From the NCBI RefSeq assembly GCF_000342005.1, contig NZ_AOHO01000028.1, positions 186,001-250,000 on the forward strand: a stretch of DNA of 64,000 nucleotides. Direction: 5' to 3'. The position numbers and the translations under genes were made by a program. The notes under the pieces are model-generated. The model was given only the letters and a program-made list of their open reading frames with translations, was not told where the DNA came from and did not search any database. Shown piece after piece: positions 34,457 to 43,089 of the stretch (its first letter is position 1; every line of letters starts with the position of its first letter). This DNA comes from Amycolatopsis decaplanina DSM 44594. GTDB taxonomy: Bacteria > Actinomycetota > Actinomycetes > Mycobacteriales > Pseudonocardiaceae.

Positions 34457-35494
34457 ATGCCGCAGCGCGCCGCGGGTTCGGCCACCCTGGCGGACGTCGC
34501 CCGTGAGGCGGGAGTGTCGCTCGCGACGGCGTCGAGAGCGCTCAACGGCGGAACCAGACAGGTCAGCGGGACTCTGCGGGAATCGGTGCTGCGGGCCGCG
34601 GAACGGTTGCAGTACACGGCGAACGTGCCCGCGCAGGCGATGGCCCGCGGCCGCGGCAACGTCGTCGGGCTGCTGGTGCACGACATCGTCGACCCGTACT
34701 TCTCCTCGATCGCGTCCGGTGTCATGCGCGTGGCCGCCCGGCATGGGCTGACGGTCACCATCGCGAGCACGGAGAACCATCCGGAGAAGGAACTCGAGTA
34801 CGTCACGACGTTGCGCGGGCAACGGGCGCGAGCGGTCATCCTCGCCGGCTCGCGCAACGAAGACAGCGCCCTGCAACGGAATTTGACCAAGGAACTCAAG
34901 GCGTTCGAGGCCGCCGACGGCCGGGTCGTGGTGATCGGTCAGCGGAAACTGCCGTTCGACACCGTCATGCTGGAGAACCGGCCGGGCGCGGCGGATCTGG
35001 CCGGACGGCTCGCCGGACTGGGGCACCACGACTTCCTCGTCCTCGCCGGGCCGCCCGGGCTGCTGACCTCACGCGACCGCGTCCTCGGCTTCCGCGACGG
35101 CCTCGCCCACCACGGCGTCCCCCTGCCCGTGAACCAGGTCCTGCACGCGGAGTTCACCCGTGACGGCGGCTACGCGGCGATGGTGCGGGCGCTGGAAAGC
35201 GGCTTCCGTGGCTGTGTCTTCGCGGTCAACGACGTGATGGCCGTCGGCGCGATGGCCGCCTGCCGCGACCACGGCGTCGACGTACCGGCGCACGTCGCGA
35301 TCGCGGGGTTCGACGACATCATCACCTTGCGCGACATAAGGCCTTCGCTGTCGACTGTGCGCGTGCCGATCGAAACGATGGGCGAACGGGCTCTCGACTT
35401 CGTCCTCGCCGACCGCGCGGACAGTCCCCGCGTCAAGCCGATCACCGGCGAGGTCGTGCTGCGGGAAAGCACTCAACCGTTGGAGGGAAAATGA
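34457..35494 (+). CDS. LacI-family regulator of the glycan locus
   Basis: A 345-residue LacI repressor. The DNA-binding head is at about residues 10-60 (TLADVAREAGVSLATASRALNGG), followed by a hinge and the ligand domain (VVGLLVHDIVDPYFSSIASG, VAIAGFDDIITLRDIRPSLSTV). GAGGAGGAACC precedes the ATG. It follows a hairpin, and its stop overlaps the next gene by ATGA. The operator at 28407-28420 in the operon promoter is of the type bound by this family, so feedback control by an imported sugar is likely. Confidence 0.9.
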   Translation: MPQRAAGSATLADVAREAGVSLATASRALNGGTRQVSGTLRESVLRAAERLQYTANVPAQAMARGRGNVVGLLVHDIVDPYFSSIASGVMRVAARHGLTVTIASTENHPEKELEYVTTLRGQRARAVILAGSRNEDSALQRNLTKELKAFEAADGRVVVIGQRKLPFDTVMLENRPGAADLAGRLAGLGHHDFLVLAGPPGLLTSRDRVLGFRDGLAHHGVPLPVNQVLHAEFTRDGGYAAMVRALESGFRGCVFAVNDVMAVGAMAACRDHGVDVPAHVAIAGFDDIITLRDIRPSLSTVRVPIETMGERALDFVLADRADSPRVKPITGEVVLRESTQPLEGK

Positions 35495-36252
35495 TCCGCC
35501 CGGGACTGTGTTCGGTGACGCTGCGAAGGCTGGACGCCGACGAGGTCGCCCGTCGCGCCGAGAACGCGGGACTTCAGGTGATCGAATGGGGCGCCGACGT
35601 CCACGTGCGCCCCGGTGACGACTGGGCGGCCGAGCGCGCGTTCGAAGCCATGGCGCGGCACGGGCTGACCTGCGACTCCTACGGCTCCTACTTCCGTGCC
35701 ACCCCGATGGAGGCCGGGAAGTTCGGCGACATCGCCGCCACGGCGGTCCGGCTCGGCGCCTCGCGGATCCGGGTGTGGGCGGGCAAGGCGGGCTCCGAGG
35801 ACGTCGACCCCGACGAACGTGAGCAGGTCGTCGCCGGTCTCCGCGAGGCCGCCGACGTCGCGAACGAACACGGCCTGGAGGTCGCGCTGGAGTACCACGG
35901 CGGGACGCTGACCGACACCGCCGAATCGACCGTCCGGCTGCTCGAAGAGGTCGGCCGCGACAATCTCGGCACCTACTGGCAACCGCCACAGGACCTGCCG
36001 GACGATCAGGCGCTGGCGGGGCTGGAACTGGTCCTCGACCGGGTTCGGGCGGTGCACGTGTTCTCGTGGTGGCCCAGCAACGAGCGGCATCCGTTGACCG
36101 CCAGGGCGGAACTGTGGACGCGGGCGTTCGGCCTGCTCGCGAAGACCGGACGGCCGCTCGACGCGCTGCTGGAGTTCGTCCCGGACAACGATCCGGACCT
36201 GATCCCCGGCGAGGCGGACTCGCTGCGGAAGCTGATCGAGGCGGGCGCGTGA
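35491..36252 (+). CDS. Sugar-phosphate isomerase/epimerase-like TIM barrel
   Basis: A 253-residue protein of the xylose isomerase-like TIM-barrel superfamily (AP endonuclease 2 fold). Likely metal ligands appear as acidic and His residues at the strand ends: QVIEWGADVH, LEVALEYHGG, VRAVHVFSWW and LLEFVPD. It lacks a signal peptide. It probably isomerises or epimerises a monosaccharide released by the locus enzymes. Both ends overlap neighbouring genes by four bases, so it is strictly co-translated with the regulator and the SGNH hydrolase. Confidence 0.82.
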   Translation: MIRPGLCSVTLRRLDADEVARRAENAGLQVIEWGADVHVRPGDDWAAERAFEAMARHGLTCDSYGSYFRATPMEAGKFGDIAATAVRLGASRIRVWAGKAGSEDVDPDEREQVVAGLREAADVANEHGLEVALEYHGGTLTDTAESTVRLLEEVGRDNLGTYWQPPQDLPDDQALAGLELVLDRVRAVHVFSWWPSNERHPLTARAELWTRAFGLLAKTGRPLDALLEFVPDNDPDLIPGEADSLRKLIEAGA

Positions 36253-36881
36253 GGTTCACCGAAGCCGACAGGCTGCTGTTCGCCGGCGACTCCATCACCG
36301 ACTCCAGCCGTGACCGCACCGATCCCGCTTCACTCGGCAAGGGTTACGTCCGGCGAATCGCGGACCTCCTCGGCGACGGGCCGGAGGTGGTCAACAGGGG
36401 GGTCAACGGCAACCGGATCTACGACCTCGAAGCCCGGTGGACCACCGACGTCCTCGCGGCACGCCCCACGGTGCTGACGGTGAAGATCGGCATCAACGAC
36501 ACCTGGCGCACGTTCGACCGCAGGCTGCCCAGCCCGATCGGGAAGTTCCGCGCCGCCTACTCCCGGCTGCTGGCCGGTGCGCGGCAGCATCTCCCGGCCG
36601 AGTTGTACGTGATCACGCCGTTCCTGCTGCCGGTGGAACCGGAACAGCAGGACTGGCTCGGCGATTTGGCGCCGCGCGTCGAAGCCGCGATCGACGTGGC
36701 GACCGAGTTCGGCGCGCGGCTGGTCCGCGCGGACCTGTTCATGCCGCGTGCCGCGGCCGAGCACGGGGCGGCGACGCTGGCCCCGGACGGCGTCCACCCC
36801 AGCCCGCTGGGACACCGGCTGCTCGCCGATGCCTGGCTCGCGGCCGCCGGGGCGCCGGTCGGGAAGGTCCCGCAGCCCTAG
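36249..36881 (+). CDS. SGNH/GDSL hydrolase
   Basis: A 210-residue SGNH esterase. Block I is LLFAGDSITDSSRD with Ser17 expected as the nucleophile, block II has RGVNGNRI, block III is KIGINDTW, and block V is DGVHPSPLGHRLLAD with the catalytic Asp-His. It has no signal peptide. Such enzymes commonly deacetylate sugars; here it would remove acetyl groups from imported oligosaccharides (inference from the operon). It is the last gene of the glycan operon, starting with a GTGA overlap. Confidence 0.87.
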   Translation: MRFTEADRLLFAGDSITDSSRDRTDPASLGKGYVRRIADLLGDGPEVVNRGVNGNRIYDLEARWTTDVLAARPTVLTVKIGINDTWRTFDRRLPSPIGKFRAAYSRLLAGARQHLPAELYVITPFLLPVEPEQQDWLGDLAPRVEAAIDVATEFGARLVRADLFMPRAAAEHGAATLAPDGVHPSPLGHRLLADAWLAAAGAPVGKVPQP

Positions 36882-36898
36882 CGGATACAGTTGCCTTC

Positions 36899-38200
36899 GT
36901 GGACCGGAATGCCGTCATCGCCGGGCGTTACCGGCTGGAGCGCAAGGTCGGCCGGGGCGCGATGGGCGTGGTGTGGCGGGCGCACGACGAGCGGCTCGAC
37001 CGCACGGTCGCGGTCAAGCAGTTGCTGCCGGACACCTGGTCGGACGACGCGCCTTTCCGGTCGATCGTGCGCGCGATGCGGGAGGCCAGGGTCGCCGCGC
37101 GGCTCGAGCATCCCCACGCCGTCACCGTGTACGACGTCGCCGAGCAGGACGGAACCCCGTTCCTGGTCATGGAATTCCTGCCGTCACGGCCGCTGACGGA
37201 ACTTCTCGCGGACGACGGCCCGCTCCCCGCGGGCCGGGTGGCGGAACTCGGCGCGCAGATCGCCTCGGCGCTGGCCGCCGCCCACGAGAACGGGATCCTG
37301 CACCGGGATGTCACGCCCAACAACGTCCTGATCACCGGGGACGGCCAGGCGAAGATCGCCGACTTCGGCCTGTCCCACGCCATGGGCGAAGGGACCATGA
37401 CCGGGGGCGGCCTCGTCGTCGGCACTCCGGCGTACCTCTCCCCCGAGGTCGCGGACGGCGAGGAACCCGGCTATCCGTCGGACGTGTTCTCGCTCGGCTC
37501 CACGCTCTACACCGCGCTGGAAGGCGCGCCGCCGTTCGGCACCGACGCCAACCAGATCGCGCTCCTCAAGCGGGTCGCCCGCGGCGAGATCACCGCGCCG
37601 CGGACGACCGGCCCGCTCACGGACGTCCTGCTGCGGCTGCTCCGGCGTGATCCCCGGGAGCGGCCGGACATGGCCGAGGCCGAGCGGATGCTCGCCGCCG
37701 TCGCAGACGGCCGCTCGGCGATCCTGTCCGGTACGAAACGGCTTCCCGCGCCCACCCGCCGTTCACGCTTGCCGTTCGTCATCGCGGGCGGCGTGGTGGT
37801 GGCGGGTGGTGCCCTGGCGGGGATCCTGCTGTTCGACGGCGACTCACCCGAAGCCGTCGCCCCGGTGGCGGCGCCATCCCCTTCGGCCGCGAAACCGGTG
37901 TGCGAAGCGCGTTACGAGATCGCCAACCGCTGGCCCGGCGGCTCGGAGGTCCGCGTGTCCGTGCGGAACGCCCAGGACACCCGGCTCACCGGCTGGGAGG
38001 TCAGCTGGACCCTGCCGCCCGGCACCCGCATCGCCAATCTGTGGAACGGTTCCCTGGCACAGGACGGCGACCGCGTGCGGGTGTCGGAACTCGACTGGAA
38101 CGCGGTCCTGCCCGCCGGCGGGACGACCACTTTCGGTTTCATCGCGGCCACCGAGCAAGAAGGTGGGGACGCGCCGGTCGCGGTGTGCCGGAGTTCCTAG
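36899..38200 (+). CDS. Membrane Ser/Thr kinase with a CBM2-like extracellular domain
   Basis: A 433-residue protein. Residues 10-265 are a PknB-type kinase: glycine loop GRGAMG, ATP Lys40 (VAVK), catalytic loop HRDVTPNN near 135, DFG in IADFGLS, and the APE equivalent in GTPAYLSPE. The usual Lys of HRDxKPxN is Thr here. One transmembrane helix follows (about 292-312; FVIAGGVVVAGGALAGILLF). The outside part (about 335-430) has ANRWPGGSEVRVSVRN, LTGWEVSWTLPPGTRI and NLWNGSLAQDGDRVRV, matching a family 2 cellulose-binding module. A TACAGT -10 lies 7 bases before the GTG, so it is leaderless. Sensing of cellulose or a similar glycan is inferred. Confidence 0.88.
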   Translation: MDRNAVIAGRYRLERKVGRGAMGVVWRAHDERLDRTVAVKQLLPDTWSDDAPFRSIVRAMREARVAARLEHPHAVTVYDVAEQDGTPFLVMEFLPSRPLTELLADDGPLPAGRVAELGAQIASALAAAHENGILHRDVTPNNVLITGDGQAKIADFGLSHAMGEGTMTGGGLVVGTPAYLSPEVADGEEPGYPSDVFSLGSTLYTALEGAPPFGTDANQIALLKRVARGEITAPRTTGPLTDVLLRLLRRDPRERPDMAEAERMLAAVADGRSAILSGTKRLPAPTRRSRLPFVIAGGVVVAGGALAGILLFDGDSPEAVAPVAAPSPSAAKPVCEARYEIANRWPGGSEVRVSVRNAQDTRLTGWEVSWTLPPGTRIANLWNGSLAQDGDRVRVSELDWNAVLPAGGTTTFGFIAATEQEGGDAPVAVCRSS

Positions 38201-38314
38201 CGGTCCGGCCGTCCGAAATAATGTGACGCAATTCACGTCTGATTTGTCCGATTACCGGGGTTCTCCGCACCGGCATGCTGCGAGCGCGAAGCACTCGACA
38301 GCAAGGAGAAACGT

Positions 38315-39529
38315 GTGGACGACGACCAGGCGGGCATGCGGCGATTCCCGATGGCGCGCGCGGTGGGCCGCCCCTTCGACCCGGCACCGGAACTGCTGCG
38401 GCGGGCCGAAGAGGACCCGGTGTCCCGGGTGAAGCTGTGGGATGGCGGCACGCCGTGGCTGATCACCCGTTACGAGGACGTGCGCATGGTCCTGGCCGAT
38501 CCACGGGTCAGCGTCGATGCCGCGCGACCCGCCTTCCCGCACACCAACGCGGTGAGCAAAGCACGCGACACCGAGATGAAGACGTTGATGCAGATGGACG
38601 CGCCGGAACACACCGCCCAGCGGCGGCTGCTGACGCCGGAATTCACGATCGGGAAGATGGCGGCTCTGCGACCCCGGATCCAGCGGATCGTCGACGACCT
38701 CGTCGACGGAATGCTCGACGGTCCCAAGCCGGTGGATCTGGTGACGGCGTTCGCGTTGCCGGTCCCTTCGCTGGTGATCAGCGAACTGCTCGGCGTGCCC
38801 TACGCCGGCCGAGGCTTCTTCCAGGGGGTGGCCCGCACCCTCGTCATGGACGAGCTCGATCCCGAGCGGGCCATGGCCGCCAGTGAGGAGCTGAACGCCT
38901 ATCTGGAAGAGCTGGTGCTCGAAAAGAACGCAGCGCCCGGCGAGGATCTGCTCAGCACGCTGGCCGTCGAACAGTTCCGGACCGGCGCGATGACCCCGCG
39001 TGAGATCGCCACGTTGGGCCAGCTCCTTCTGGTGGCCGGGCACGACACCACCGCGGGCATGATCGCGCTGGGCACGGCCGCGCTCCTGGCGAACCCGGAC
39101 CAGCTCGCCCTGGTCCGTGACGGCGACCCCGCGCGGGCGGCCGGCGCGGTGGAGGAGCTCCTGCGCTACTTGTCCAACACCCACACCGAAGCGCGCCGCG
39201 TCGCGCGAGAGGATCTGGAGATCGGCGGCAGGCTCATCCGCGCCGGCGAGGGCATCATCGCGGTGAAGAACACGGCCAACCGGGACCCGGCCGCCTTCCC
39301 GGATCCGCACACCGTCGATGTCCGGCGCAAGGCCCGCCACCATGTCGCCTTCGGCCACGGCAGGCACCTGTGCCTCGGTGCCCCACTGGCCAGGGTGGAA
39401 CTACAGGTCGTCTACGGCACGCTCTTCCGGCGCATACCGACCCTGAAATCGGCCATCCCACTGGAAGAACTTCCGTTCGACGAGAACGCGGTCTTCTACA
39501 CGGTGCGGGAACTGCCCGTCACCTGGTGA
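38315..39529 (+). CDS. Cytochrome P450
   Basis: A 404-residue class I bacterial P450. The heme-ligand motif is FGHGRHLCLG with Cys353, the I-helix oxygen-binding motif is AGHDTT, and the K-helix ExxR is in EELLRYL. LDAPEHTAQRR-like QMDAPEHTAQRRLL is the usual C-helix region. Overall it resembles the CYP105/CYP107-type hydroxylases. No ferredoxin gene is adjacent, so the partner is elsewhere; the substrate is unknown. AAGGAG precedes the GTG. A perfect palindrome terminates the gene. Confidence 0.9.
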   Translation: MDDDQAGMRRFPMARAVGRPFDPAPELLRRAEEDPVSRVKLWDGGTPWLITRYEDVRMVLADPRVSVDAARPAFPHTNAVSKARDTEMKTLMQMDAPEHTAQRRLLTPEFTIGKMAALRPRIQRIVDDLVDGMLDGPKPVDLVTAFALPVPSLVISELLGVPYAGRGFFQGVARTLVMDELDPERAMAASEELNAYLEELVLEKNAAPGEDLLSTLAVEQFRTGAMTPREIATLGQLLLVAGHDTTAGMIALGTAALLANPDQLALVRDGDPARAAGAVEELLRYLSNTHTEARRVAREDLEIGGRLIRAGEGIIAVKNTANRDPAAFPDPHTVDVRRKARHHVAFGHGRHLCLGAPLARVELQVVYGTLFRRIPTLKSAIPLEELPFDENAVFYTVRELPVTW

Positions 39530-39554
39530 ACCGGTGAGCCGCGCGGCCGCCCAC

Positions 39555-39600
39555 CTCCCCGGAGAGGCTGCAAAAGCGCTTTTGCAGCCTCTCCGGGGAG
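39555..39600. terminator. Perfect 46-bp palindromic terminator
   Basis: Bases 39555-39577 pair with 39578-39600 with no mismatch; the centre is CAAAAGCGCTTTTG. It lies between the convergent P450 and hydrolase genes and has A/T-rich runs around the loop, fitting bidirectional termination. The AAAGCGCTTT centre resembles a LacI operator, but the position after two stops argues for termination. Confidence 0.85.
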
Positions 39601-39625
39601 GGTTTCACCTGTCAAGCGACCGAGG

Positions 39626-40330
39626 TCAGGCGACCTTGGCGGCCGCCGCGAGGATGACCTCCGCGACGACGTCCGGCCGCGAGACCGAGACAGCGTGCGA
39701 AGCGTCGACCCTGGTGACCTCCGAACCGGCGCGTTCGGACATGAACGCCTGCGCGGCGGCGGGGATCGCGTGGTCCTGCTCGGCGATCAGCGCCCACGAC
39801 GGCACGTTCTTCCACGCCGGCTCGCCGTCGAACGGCGTGGCGAGCGCGCGCTCGGTGACCGGACGCTGGGTGACCGCCATGACGTCGGCGGTCTCCGCGG
39901 GGACGTCGGCCGCGAACACGTCCGAGAAGTTCTCGGGCTTGATCGACAGTTCACCCTGGGCCGCGAGGACGTTCGTGGTGTCCGGGCCGAGCTTGCCGCC
40001 CTCGAACCGGCCGGACAGCTCGAACACGCTCTCCCCCGCCTCCGGCTGGAAGGCGGCGATGTAGACGAGCGCCTTGACGTTCGGCGCGGTGGTGGCCGCG
40101 CGGCTGATCACCACGCCACCGTAGGAATGCCCGGCCAGCACCACGGGGCCGTCCACTCCGTTGACGACGTCGGCGACGTAGTCCGCGTCGGACTCGATCC
40201 CTCGCAGCGGGTTCGACGCGGCCAGCACCCGGTAGCCCTGTTCACGCAGCTTCGGGACGACGCCGTTCCAGCTGGACGAGTCGGCGAAAGCGCCGTGGAC
40301 CAGGACGATGGTGGGCTTCTGGTTGCTCAT
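39626..40330 (-). CDS. Alpha/beta hydrolase, salicylate esterase-like
   Basis: A 234-residue alpha/beta hydrolase of the AB_hydrolase_6 type. The oxyanion region is IVLVHGAFADSSSW, the nucleophile Ser is in AGHSYGGVV near residue 85, and the His is in DASHAVSVSRPD near residue 216. This resembles the methylesterase/hydroxynitrile-lyase-like secreted or cytoplasmic esterases; no signal peptide is seen. GAGGGAG precedes the ATG. It is divergent from a TetR gene, with two matching operators in between, so TetR probably represses it in the absence of a toxic ester or similar ligand. Confidence 0.85.
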   Translation of the reverse strand: MSNQKPTIVLVHGAFADSSSWNGVVPKLREQGYRVLAASNPLRGIESDADYVADVVNGVDGPVVLAGHSYGGVVISRAATTAPNVKALVYIAAFQPEAGESVFELSGRFEGGKLGPDTTNVLAAQGELSIKPENFSDVFAADVPAETADVMAVTQRPVTERALATPFDGEPAWKNVPSWALIAEQDHAIPAAAQAFMSERAGSEVTRVDASHAVSVSRPDVVAEVILAAAAKVA

Positions 40331-40350
40331 GATGGCTCCCTCTGAGCTAG

Positions 40351-40439
40351 GTAGAACGATCGGTCTTTCTGCCTCAACCATGCTGACCCGGAATGTCTTC
40401 CGCAACGTGACGATGGCGACCTGGTGGAATGATCGTTCT
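40351..40439. promoter_or_regulatory. Two TetR-type operators in the hydrolase/tetR gap
   Basis: AGAACGATCGGTCT (40351-40364) and, inverted, GGAATGATCGTTCT (40426-40439) share the half-site AGAACGATC. The first lies by the hydrolase start and the second just before the tetR -10 TATAGT (40445-40450). This symmetric arrangement fits repression of both genes by the adjacent TetR. Confidence 0.6.
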
Positions 40440-40456
40440 TTCTCTATAGTTGAGAG

Positions 40457-41017
40457 ATGCCGACTGTCGACCGGGACATACACCCGAAGGTCCGGCTGCT
40501 CGAGACAGCGTCACGGCTCTTCTATGCCGAGGGCATCCACGCCGTCGGAGTGGAGCGCCTGGTCTCCGAAGCGGCCGTGACCAGGGCGACGTTCTACCGC
40601 CACTACCCCACCAAGGACGACCTCGTCGCCGCCTACTTGAGCACCACGAGCGAACGGATCCGCGCGGGTGTCGGCGCGGTGACGCAGGGGAAGCCCGCCC
40701 GCGAAGCGCTGCTGGCCGCGCTGGGCATCATCGGCGACCGGACGCTCGACGACGACTTCCGCGGCTGCCAGTTCCTCAACGCCGCCGCCGAATACCCCGA
40801 TCCCGCGCACCAGGTCCGCCAGGTCATCGACGACCACCGGGAGTGGTTCTTCGGTGCGCTTCGCGACTTGGCGCGCGACGCGGGTCACCCCGACCCCGAC
40901 CACGCCGCCCGCACGCTCGTCCTCCTCCGCGACGGCGCGCTTCACGGCGGGAACCTCGACGACGCCGAGACCGTGCGCACGACCCTGCGCCGCGCGGTCA
41001 CCGATGTCGTGAGCTGA
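40457..41017 (+). CDS. TetR-family repressor
   Basis: A 186-residue TetR protein. The helix-turn-helix is at about residues 12-58 (EGIHAVGVERLVSEAAVTRATFYRHYPTKDDL), with a ligand domain containing RTLDDDFRGCQFLNAAAEYPDP, which is typical of the TetR_C_33-like group. A TATAGT -10 ends 6 bases before the ATG, so the start is probably leaderless. Two AGAACGATC operators lie just upstream, and the divergent gene encodes an alpha/beta hydrolase. Confidence 0.88.
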   Translation: MPTVDRDIHPKVRLLETASRLFYAEGIHAVGVERLVSEAAVTRATFYRHYPTKDDLVAAYLSTTSERIRAGVGAVTQGKPAREALLAALGIIGDRTLDDDFRGCQFLNAAAEYPDPAHQVRQVIDDHREWFFGALRDLARDAGHPDPDHAARTLVLLRDGALHGGNLDDAETVRTTLRRAVTDVVS

Positions 41018-41186
41018 GCTTCCGCGCGGCCCCGCCCGGTCCGGCCCCCTCCGCGTCCACAGGGGACATTCTGTCGCATGTTCTGTGTGGTGCCGTCGTC
41101 ACGGGCAGGACATCGCGTCTTCTCGACGGTCGTAACAAGTGCTACCTTCGCGGGAGGGGGCACGGCCGGATCGAGGAGCGGCGACG

Positions 41187-42770
41187 ATGATGCTTTCTCC
41201 CAGCGCGCACGTCGACCCGTTCTGCCGTGATCGCCTGCCTCCCGCCGATCAGTGGCCGGAGTTCGTGTTCGATCTGCCGGAACTGCGGTATCCCGACAGG
41301 CTGAACGCCGCGACCGCGCTGCTCGACGACACCGTCGCGCGGTTCGGCCCGAGCAGGCCATGTCTGCTTTCGCCCGCCGAAACGTGGACGTACGGCGAAG
41401 TCCTGGCCCGCGCCAACCGCGTCGCCCACGTCCTGGTCACCGAATTCGGGGTGGTTCCCGGGGACCGGGTGCTGCTGCGGGGAGCCAACACACCATGGCT
41501 CGCGACGGCTTGGCTGGCCGTGCTCAAGACGGGCGCGGTGGCGGTCACGACCATGCCGATGCTGAGGCGCGCCGAACTCGACAAGATCGCCGGCCGCGCG
41601 AAGCCCGCGCTCGCCGTCTGCGACGAACGCCTGCTGGACGAACTCCCGCCCGATCTGCCTGCCGTGTCCTACGGAACCGAGCTCGCCGCCCGCGCGGAAC
41701 GATATCCGGCGACCTTCGCCGACGTCCCGACCGCGGCCGATGACGTCGCCCTGCTGGCTTTCACCTCAGGCACGACAGGCTCCCCGAAAGCGACGATGCA
41801 CTTTCATCGCGACTTGCTCGCGATCGCCGACACGTTCTCCCGGCACGTCGTGCGCCCGACGTCCGACGACCTCTTCTGCGGTACGCCACCGCTGGCCTTC
41901 ACCTTCGGCCTCGGTGGCCTGCTGGTCTTCCCCTTGCGCGTGGGGGCGGCGACGTTGCTCGTCGAACGCGCCACTCCGGCGGAACTCGCCACCCTCGTCG
42001 CCGATCAAGGCGTCACCGTCCTCTTCACCGCCCCGACCGCGTACCGGGCGATCCTGAACGCCGGCAACGGGCGACTGCTGACCGGAGTTCGCCGGGCCGT
42101 CTCGGCGGGCGAGTCGCTTCCCGCTCCTGTGGCCGGGCAGTACCGGCAGATCGTCGGACGGCCGCTGATAGACGGGCTGGGCAGCACCGAAATGCTGCAC
42201 GTGTTCATCTCCGCCGCCGACGACGACGCGCGTCCCGGCGCGACCGGCAAGGTCGTTCCCGGCTACCGGGCCGCCGTCCTCGACATCGACGGCACGCCCG
42301 TTCCGGACGGCACTCCCGGGTTCTTGGCGGTGCGAGGCCCCACCGGCTGCCGCTACCTCGAAGACCCGCGCCAGCGGGACTACGTCCGCGGCGGCTGGAA
42401 CATCACCGGCGACACCTACGTCCGCGACGCCGACGGCTACTTCCGGTTCGTCGCGCGCAGCGACGACATGATCATCTCCTCGGGCTACAACATCGCGGCT
42501 CCCGAGGTCGAGGAGGTCCTGCTCACGCATCCGGACGTGGACGAATGCGCCGTGATCGGCACACCGGATCCGGATCGCGGTTCGGTCGTCACCGCGTTCG
42601 TCGTACCCCGGCCCGGCGCCGAACCCGGCACGGACCTCGTGAAAGCCCTGCAGGACCACGCGAAGGCCACCGCGGCGCCGTACAAGTACCCACGGCGCGT
42701 GCGGTTCCTCGAATCGTTGCCGCGCAACGCGAGCGGGAAACTGCAGCGGTACCTGCTACGGGAGCTGTGA
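41187..42770 (+). CDS. Benzoate/2-aminobenzoate-CoA ligase-like enzyme
   Basis: A 527-residue adenylate-forming ligase. The P-loop motif is LLAFTSGTTGSPKATMHFH near residue 195, the A5 motif is GLGSTEMLHVF, the A7 motif GDTYVRDADG, and the A8/A10 region RSDDMIISSGYNI to NASGKLQR with the catalytic Lys near the C-terminus. The sequence WPEFVFDLPELRYPDRLNAA at the N-terminus and the GSTEMLH motif match the benzoate and 2-aminobenzoate-CoA ligases. It would activate an aromatic acid to its CoA ester. It has no partner genes adjacent. A GAGGAG site precedes tandem ATGs at 41187/41190. Confidence 0.85.
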   Translation: MMLSPSAHVDPFCRDRLPPADQWPEFVFDLPELRYPDRLNAATALLDDTVARFGPSRPCLLSPAETWTYGEVLARANRVAHVLVTEFGVVPGDRVLLRGANTPWLATAWLAVLKTGAVAVTTMPMLRRAELDKIAGRAKPALAVCDERLLDELPPDLPAVSYGTELAARAERYPATFADVPTAADDVALLAFTSGTTGSPKATMHFHRDLLAIADTFSRHVVRPTSDDLFCGTPPLAFTFGLGGLLVFPLRVGAATLLVERATPAELATLVADQGVTVLFTAPTAYRAILNAGNGRLLTGVRRAVSAGESLPAPVAGQYRQIVGRPLIDGLGSTEMLHVFISAADDDARPGATGKVVPGYRAAVLDIDGTPVPDGTPGFLAVRGPTGCRYLEDPRQRDYVRGGWNITGDTYVRDADGYFRFVARSDDMIISSGYNIAAPEVEEVLLTHPDVDECAVIGTPDPDRGSVVTAFVVPRPGAEPGTDLVKALQDHAKATAAPYKYPRRVRFLESLPRNASGKLQRYLLREL

Positions 42771-42857
42771 GCTGTCCGTTTCATCTCCGGTACTGCGCCC
42801 ACTTCGCGTTTTTCCACCGGATGATCTCGCCTGCGATAGCGCGACCACTGTGGCGAT

Positions 42858-42905
42858 CCTCGTGAGTGGTTAGGACGGTTAGAACCGTCCTAACCACTCA
42901 CGAGG
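42858..42905. repeat. Dispersed palindrome, perfect copy
   Basis: Arms 42858-42880 and 42883-42905 are perfectly complementary over 23 bases with a 2-base loop (core GTGAGTGGTTAGGACGGTT). It belongs to the family also seen at 16497 and 26271. It sits in a 319-base gap after the CoA ligase gene. The remaining gap to 43089 is relatively AT-rich and holds TTCGAA-type repeats (near 43050-43070) before the nuclease promoter. Confidence 0.85.
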
Positions 42906-43089
42906 CCCACCACGGTCCGCCGCTCAGGCCGCCTGAAGTACCCCCAAGAGAACGCGACTCACGACCACGCCGTCCCTCACCCACGAGTGTTATTCGCGCA
43001 CTTTTGAATGCGAACTACCTTCATTCCACCTTCGAGAAAAGTTCTTTCCGGATCGAATATGTGTTCGAATTTGCTGATATTATGGCGGG

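Noticed and set aside
39565..39590. AAAGCGCTTT palindrome as a LacI operator
   Set aside because: It sits in a 46-bp perfect hairpin between two convergent stops, better explained as a terminator.
36899..42770. Kinase, P450, ligase and regulators as a natural-product cluster
   Set aside because: No core synthase, carrier protein or tailoring set is present.
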